Made by a program: the position numbers and the translations under genes. Positions 61,461-64,000 of a stretch of DNA of 64,000 nucleotides are shown piece after piece. The notes under the pieces are model-generated. The model had not been told where the DNA came from, did no database searches, and saw nothing but the letters and a program-made list of their open reading frames with translations. The DNA is from a virus. Position 1 is the stretch's first letter, and every line of letters begins with the position of its first letter. Location of the stretch: positions 122,055 through 186,054 of IMG/VR virus record IMGVR_UViG_3300024348_000001; one strand, given 5' to 3'.

Positions 61461-61503
61461 ACGACTACGCCACCAAACCGAAGTGGTCTGATGGCGTAGT
61501 CGT
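61461..61503 (-). other. Leader hairpin B (UUCG type)
   Basis: Fifteen-bp stem with one mismatch (61461-61475 with 61489-61503); on the minus strand the loop is GACCACTTCGGTT. It lies between promoter B and the membrane protein start. Confidence 0.8.
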
Positions 61504-61506
61504 CCA

Positions 61507-61540
61507 CATGTTATATGACACATTATTGGGTTGGATTTAG
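61507..61540 (-). promoter_or_regulatory. 34-bp promoter-like element (copy B)
   Basis: Minus strand CTAAATCCA...TGTGTCATATAACATG, starting just after the csrA stop at 61542. Confidence 0.75.
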
Positions 61541-61541
61541 G

Positions 61542-61727
61542 CTAGCTGACTTCCCCTATTCCGGGCAGTAACTCTTCCCTGATGATGTTCAAGGAAGGAT
61601 CAGCCGCTATGCCTATTCTTGCCGTTCTGTCGGGTGCGTCTATGTTCACCAGCATCAGGACAATATCAGGTTTATTGTCCTGCCTGAGAATAATCCTCTG
61701 GCCAATCTTGCGGGTGAGTACAAGCAT
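61542..61727 (-). CDS. csrA: CsrA/RsmA-type RNA-binding regulator
   Basis: A 61-residue protein, the typical CsrA length. The N-terminus MLVLTRKIGQRIIL carries the conserved Leu4 and Arg6 (first RNA-binding strand), DIVLMLVNID the second and third strands, ARIGIAAD the next, and IIREELL the C-terminal strand with the second RNA-binding Arg (Arg50, equivalent to Arg44 in E. coli). The insert of a few residues before strand two is a small variation. CsrA dimers bind GGA motifs in or near ribosome sites. Here it could silence host or phage mRNAs. It shares a transcript with the Lys-rich gene upstream; GAGGT precedes ATG 61727. Confidence 0.9.
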   Translation of the reverse strand: MLVLTRKIGQRIILRQDNKPDIVLMLVNIDAPDRTARIGIAADPSLNIIREELLPGIGEVS

Positions 61728-61734
61728 CCATACC

Positions 61735-62193
61735 TCACGAAAGAGTTACCATCTGATTGAACTTAAATAGCTTCTTGAAAGACTGCTTGTGCTTTTCCAT
61801 TTCTTTCATGAAGGGTACAAGAGCTTTGGCTATGGCTTGGTCTTCGTAGAAAGAAAAGAGTTGGACCTTGTTGGCAATGGCACCTACAGCGGCAATGACT
61901 ACGTTGTGGGCACTGCAAATCTGATTGTTGATTCTTTTGCCTGTGTTACCAATGATCGTGACTTCAATTCTTTTGCAAGGAACAGAAGCCAAATCAATCT
62001 TGCTGTTAATGCAATGCTTGGGATCTATTACCTCAAACATGTCAGCCAAAGATTTGAAATAATCACAACCAATGCGAGCAGGGCCATCTGTCCAATATTC
62101 AACTCTCCACGTGAAGTAAGGCTTGGAAACTTTAGCTTTAGTTTTGGTTTTGGACTTGGCAATTTTTGGCTTAGACACTTGAACCTGTGACAT
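61735..62193 (-). CDS. Unknown Lys-rich protein upstream of csrA
   Basis: A 152-residue protein with ATGGAGG before ATG 62193. The first 25 residues are highly basic (VSKPKIAKSKTKTKAKVSKP), then a mixed alpha/beta domain (PYFTWRVEYWTDGPARIGCD, then RIEVTIIGNTGKRINNQI). The basic N-terminus suggests nucleic acid contact. Eight bases separate it from csrA, so the two are co-transcribed. Function unknown. Confidence 0.6.
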   Translation of the reverse strand: MSQVQVSKPKIAKSKTKTKAKVSKPYFTWRVEYWTDGPARIGCDYFKSLADMFEVIDPKHCINSKIDLASVPCKRIEVTIIGNTGKRINNQICSAHNVVIAAVGAIANKVQLFSFYEDQAIAKALVPFMKEMEKHKQSFKKLFKFNQMVTLS

Positions 62194-62215
62194 GCGACCT
62201 CCATGTGAGAAACAA

Positions 62216-62225
62216 TAAACACTTA
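62216..62225. promoter_or_regulatory. TAAACACTTA motif ahead of the csrA operon
   Basis: Minus strand GTAAGTGTTTATTG, 23 bases ahead of ATG 62193 and without a preceding stop codon. It follows a small hairpin (ACGAG...CTCGT). Confidence 0.4.
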
Positions 62226-62286
62226 CAACGAGTTTTAGTTACTCGTGGAGGAAGTTTAAAAGTTACAAGGTAAGGAGTCAATAGCT

Positions 62287-62327
62287 AAAAAAAAAGACCC
62301 ACCGTAGCCCTAAGGCACAGGTGGGTT
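62287..62327 (-). terminator. Terminator of the shared-tail family (copy 4)
   Basis: Stem ACCCACC (62297-62303 with 62320-62326), then nine T and AGCTATTG on the minus strand. It closes the transcript of the 35-residue gene upstream. Confidence 0.85.
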
Positions 62328-62338
62328 GTTTTGATTTT

Positions 62339-62374
62339 CTGCACGTCTGGACCTATTACAGTCCAGACGTGCAG
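62339..62374 (-). other. Perfect 14-bp hairpin of unknown use
   Basis: 62339-62352 pairs perfectly with 62361-62374 (CTGCACGTCTGGAC), loop of 8. No T-run on either strand. It lies between a small gene and its terminator, so it may protect the mRNA 3' end or be part of a small RNA. Confidence 0.6.
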
Positions 62375-62395
62375 AAGCAAGATCAGAAGGTTGGC

Positions 62396-62503
62396 TTAAC
62401 GCCAGCCCTCTAATCTTGCTAGTTCTCCTACGAACCCTGCGGCAAAGTTTGCCGCAAATACCACGGACTCGAACACCGCACCGATAAATAACTCGAATTC
62501 CAT
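62396..62503 (-). CDS. 35-residue hydrophobic peptide gene
   Basis: ATG 62503, preceded by AGAGGATT, in the position where cassettes of this region have their gene. The peptide begins MEFELFIGAVFESVVFAANF and has a weakly hydrophobic centre and a Trp-Arg end; it may sit at the membrane. It is preferred over a longer overlapping frame (62310-62570) whose start lies inside the leader hairpin. Confidence 0.55.
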   Translation of the reverse strand: MEFELFIGAVFESVVFAANFAAGFVGELARLEGWR

Positions 62504-62525
62504 TTAGGAATCCTCTTGTAACAAC

Positions 62526-62558
62526 TACGCCATCAAACCGAAATGGCCTGATGGCGTA
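62526..62558 (-). other. Leader hairpin C (UUCG type)
   Basis: Perfect 10-bp stem (62526-62535 with 62549-62558, TACGCCATCA) and the loop GGCCATTTCGGTT on the minus strand. Confidence 0.75.
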
Positions 62559-62567
62559 TGGCTGTCT

Positions 62568-62601
62568 CATGTTATATGACGCATTTGAGCCGTGGATTTA
62601 G
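62568..62601 (-). promoter_or_regulatory. 34-bp promoter-like element (copy C)
   Basis: Minus strand CTAAATCCA...AAATGCGTCATATAACATG, overlapping the last codons of the upstream gene. Confidence 0.75.
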
Positions 62602-62807
62602 TTCGTGTTTGCGTTGCCACCCTTAGGATCTTCAGCCATGTCAGCTTCCATCCACAGGTTCCATTTCTTGACCACTCTCTTACCTTTGTAGTAAAGCACA
62701 GGCGTGGACAACTTACCCTCAAAGTCTACCCACATCAAAGAATAGTCAGACGTCAATTCAACATCCACACCATCCACACTCAACAACTGATATTTCACGC
62801 CAGACAT
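62598..62807 (-). CDS. Small unknown protein
   Basis: A 69-residue protein with GGAGGTG before ATG 62807. It is beta-rich with an alternating pattern (VKYQLLSVDGVDVELTSDYS, then LYYKGKRVVKKWNLW) and an acidic to Asn-rich tail. It follows the reductase and a terminator-like hairpin. Function unknown. Confidence 0.55.
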   Translation of the reverse strand: MSGVKYQLLSVDGVDVELTSDYSLMWVDFEGKLSTPVLYYKGKRVVKKWNLWMEADMAEDPKGGNANTN

Positions 62808-62816
62808 AACACCTCC

Positions 62817-62855
62817 ACAAAAAGCAAACAGGCGGGGAATTGAACCCCCACCTGT
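62817..62855 (-). terminator. Terminator after the reductase gene
   Basis: Ten-bp stem with one wobble (62828-62837 with 62846-62855) and an 8-base loop, followed on the minus strand by TTTGCTTTTT. The loop looks like a tRNA T-loop, which is discussed among rejected items. Confidence 0.65.
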
Positions 62856-62883
62856 AAGAAAAACATACTACTTTTTCTTAGAC

Positions 62884-64000
62884 CTAGAACGCGCAGGCAC
62901 CACCAACACATGCATAATTCTGCGCCGATTCCGTCTGATCGTCATCTTCGTACTGACACAACTTAGACCAATCCACCACAGGGAAATCCTTGGAGAACAT
63001 CGCATACTGATCAGCCGTCAATTCCTCATTAGGTGCGTGCTTGTAAACGCCATTATCCTTGGGGAGGAAACTGAGGCCTGTGATTTCATCGAAGTGATCA
63101 TAGACCCAAGAGCCGACTTGGAACCACTCATAAGGCTCCACATAAATAGTCGCAGATACAGAATGCTCGGCCCAGTTACGTTTCCAGCAGAGCCAGTTTT
63201 CCAATTGTTCAATGGCCGTCATGGAGTTACGCGTGAGACAACCATCAGGAGCAGTCTTGGGGAAACCAAACACATACAAGTCATTAGGCCTTTCGGGAGA
63301 ATCATGGTACGGAACGCCTTGGTCAATTAGGAACTTGGCCACAGGTGAATGCTTTGATTCTCTTACCCACCTGATTTGCCTGTCGGCGTAACGAGGACTA
63401 ACGCCAGAAGCACAATCAAAGAACACGCTGCTGTCGCCTCCCGGTTTGATACACGTGTCAGCCGCCGAACGAGAAATACCAAAGCGCCGAGCTAAAGATT
63501 CATTGGTCGCATTAACAACTGTCTTGAGTTTGCGAAGAAGCTCAGGTCTGTCGGGATGTGATGGATGTAGCAGAGGACAATCAGCATGTCCCGTAATATC
63601 CACACCCAGAAGTGCTTCCTCCTCACAGTTCCTACGCCACTGATCCCTGATGTAATTGAAACGAGTACATGTGGCCTGCATAGTGCCGAAATAAGTCGCA
63701 ACAAGGACTTTCTTCATGAGAGTCGTTTCATTGTCTTCAGGTCTGGCTACAGCAATAGAAAGGTTGCAGAACTCATAGGGCCTAAGTTGAATTTCACCGC
63801 ATGGGTTAAAGCCCCAATCATGTCCCTTCTGCCTACGCTCAGGTGCCTGCATATCCATGGCTTGGCGATTGCAGATACCACGTTCGCCTGAGTAACTACG
63901 GATGAGGGACAGCCACTCATCCATGAACACGTCAGTTGAAGGTTTGGAATGGTACACGGCTGAGTTGTTGGCCATGCTGCGATGCTTGTTGTCTATGTAC
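62884..64000 (-). CDS. Class II (adenosylcobalamin-dependent) ribonucleotide reductase, C-terminal part
   Basis: The frame is open at the right edge (HRSMANNSAVY reads through the ATG at 63975), so the N-terminal part is missing. Visible: NPCGEI with the thiyl-radical Cys and Glu, CNLSIAVAR, GTMQATCTRFNYIRDQW, LLGVDITG, KPGGDSSVFFDCASGVSPRY, and the end CVGGACAF. The C-x4-C tail with GGAC matches the redox-active Cys pair of monomeric RTPR-type enzymes such as that of Lactobacillus leichmannii. It makes dNTPs for phage DNA synthesis using cobalamin, in air or without it. A terminator follows. Confidence 0.9.
   Translation of the reverse strand, partial: YIDNKHRSMANNSAVYHSKPSTDVFMDEWLSLIRSYSGERGICNRQAMDMQAPERRQKGHDWGFNPCGEIQLRPYEFCNLSIAVARPEDNETTLMKKVLVATYFGTMQATCTRFNYIRDQWRRNCEEEALLGVDITGHADCPLLHPSHPDRPELLRKLKTVVNATNESLARRFGISRSAADTCIKPGGDSSVFFDCASGVSPRYADRQIRWVRESKHSPVAKFLIDQGVPYHDSPERPNDLYVFGFPKTAPDGCLTRNSMTAIEQLENWLCWKRNWAEHSVSATIYVEPYEWFQVGSWVYDHFDEITGLSFLPKDNGVYKHAPNEELTADQYAMFSKDFPVVDWSKLCQYEDDDQTESAQNYACVGGACAF

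Noticed and set aside
62310-62570. An 86-codon minus-strand frame in the small-gene region.
   Set aside because: Its start lies within the leader hairpin without a ribosome site, and the Arg-rich translation looks random. The 35-codon frame at 62396-62503 has a good ribosome site.
62828-62855. A tRNA T-arm-like sequence (GGTTCAATTCC type) on the minus strand behind the reductase gene.
   Set aside because: The stem extends to ten pairs beyond a T-arm, there is no matching acceptor, D- or anticodon arm upstream, and a T-run follows. It is better explained as a terminator.

Overview
The window is a stretch of a large tailed-phage genome, most likely a myovirus: it encodes a tail sheath with a tube-sized protein behind it, an HK97-type major capsid protein preceded by a likely prohead protease and scaffold, and a multi-subunit, bacterial-type RNA polymerase. 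Shine-Dalgarno sites are strong (AGGAGG-like) before nearly every gene, so the host is a bacterium; its identity cannot be read from this sequence. I see no terminase, portal, integrase, tRNA, CRISPR array or replication protein. Both ends of the window cut through genes.

Layout. Positions 1-57,400 form one nearly gapless block on the minus strand, read from right to left. From the left edge: a spike/hub-like protein (1-2281, cut), tube candidate and sheath (2.4-5.7 kb), connector and neck-sized proteins (5.7-9.1 kb), a 1968-residue repeat protein that I read as three tandem seven-bladed propellers followed by a long short-repeat stalk (9.1-15.0 kb), small virion beta-proteins including a LamG fusion and a head-spike-base relative (15.0-18.4 kb), and the head module (18.6-24.6 kb: major capsid protein, decoration candidate, scaffold, protease). 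Five unrecognised, probably structural proteins follow (24.6-32.4 kb).

From 32.5 to 57.4 kb lies the most unusual region. It carries a split RNA polymerase: one chain fuses beta to the N-terminal part of beta' and ends shortly after the catalytic NADFDGD motif. A second gene holds the trigger-loop part of beta' and continues into an ADP-ribosyltransferase-like segment, a P-loop kinase-like domain and a DUF5661-like tail. Around these sit otherwise unrelated proteins (two with HExxH metalloprotease motifs, several with glycine-rich membrane segments) that begin with the same short sequence, of the type MITASELGKLAAR. I read this as a head-packaging tag, functionally like the capsid-targeting sequence of T4 internal proteins, marking a set of proteins carried in the capsid and ejected with the polymerase.

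From 57.5 to 62.9 kb the organisation changes to small genes in separate cassettes: a 34-bp promoter-like element (four copies), in three cases a leader hairpin with a UUCG loop, a small gene, and a family of terminators with a common tail. This segment includes a CsrA homologue, a tiny lipoprotein and small membrane proteins. A three-gene plus-strand island carries a secreted peptide, a GT61-type glycosyltransferase and UDP-galactopyranose mutase, which suggests galactofuranose transfer during infection. The right edge holds the C-terminal part of an adenosylcobalamin-dependent (class II) ribonucleotide reductase.

A dispersed short palindrome, TAAGYRCTTA, sits at many gene junctions on the minus strand and may be a phage promoter or operator element. 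All function assignments rest on reading translated motifs by eye; no database search was possible.
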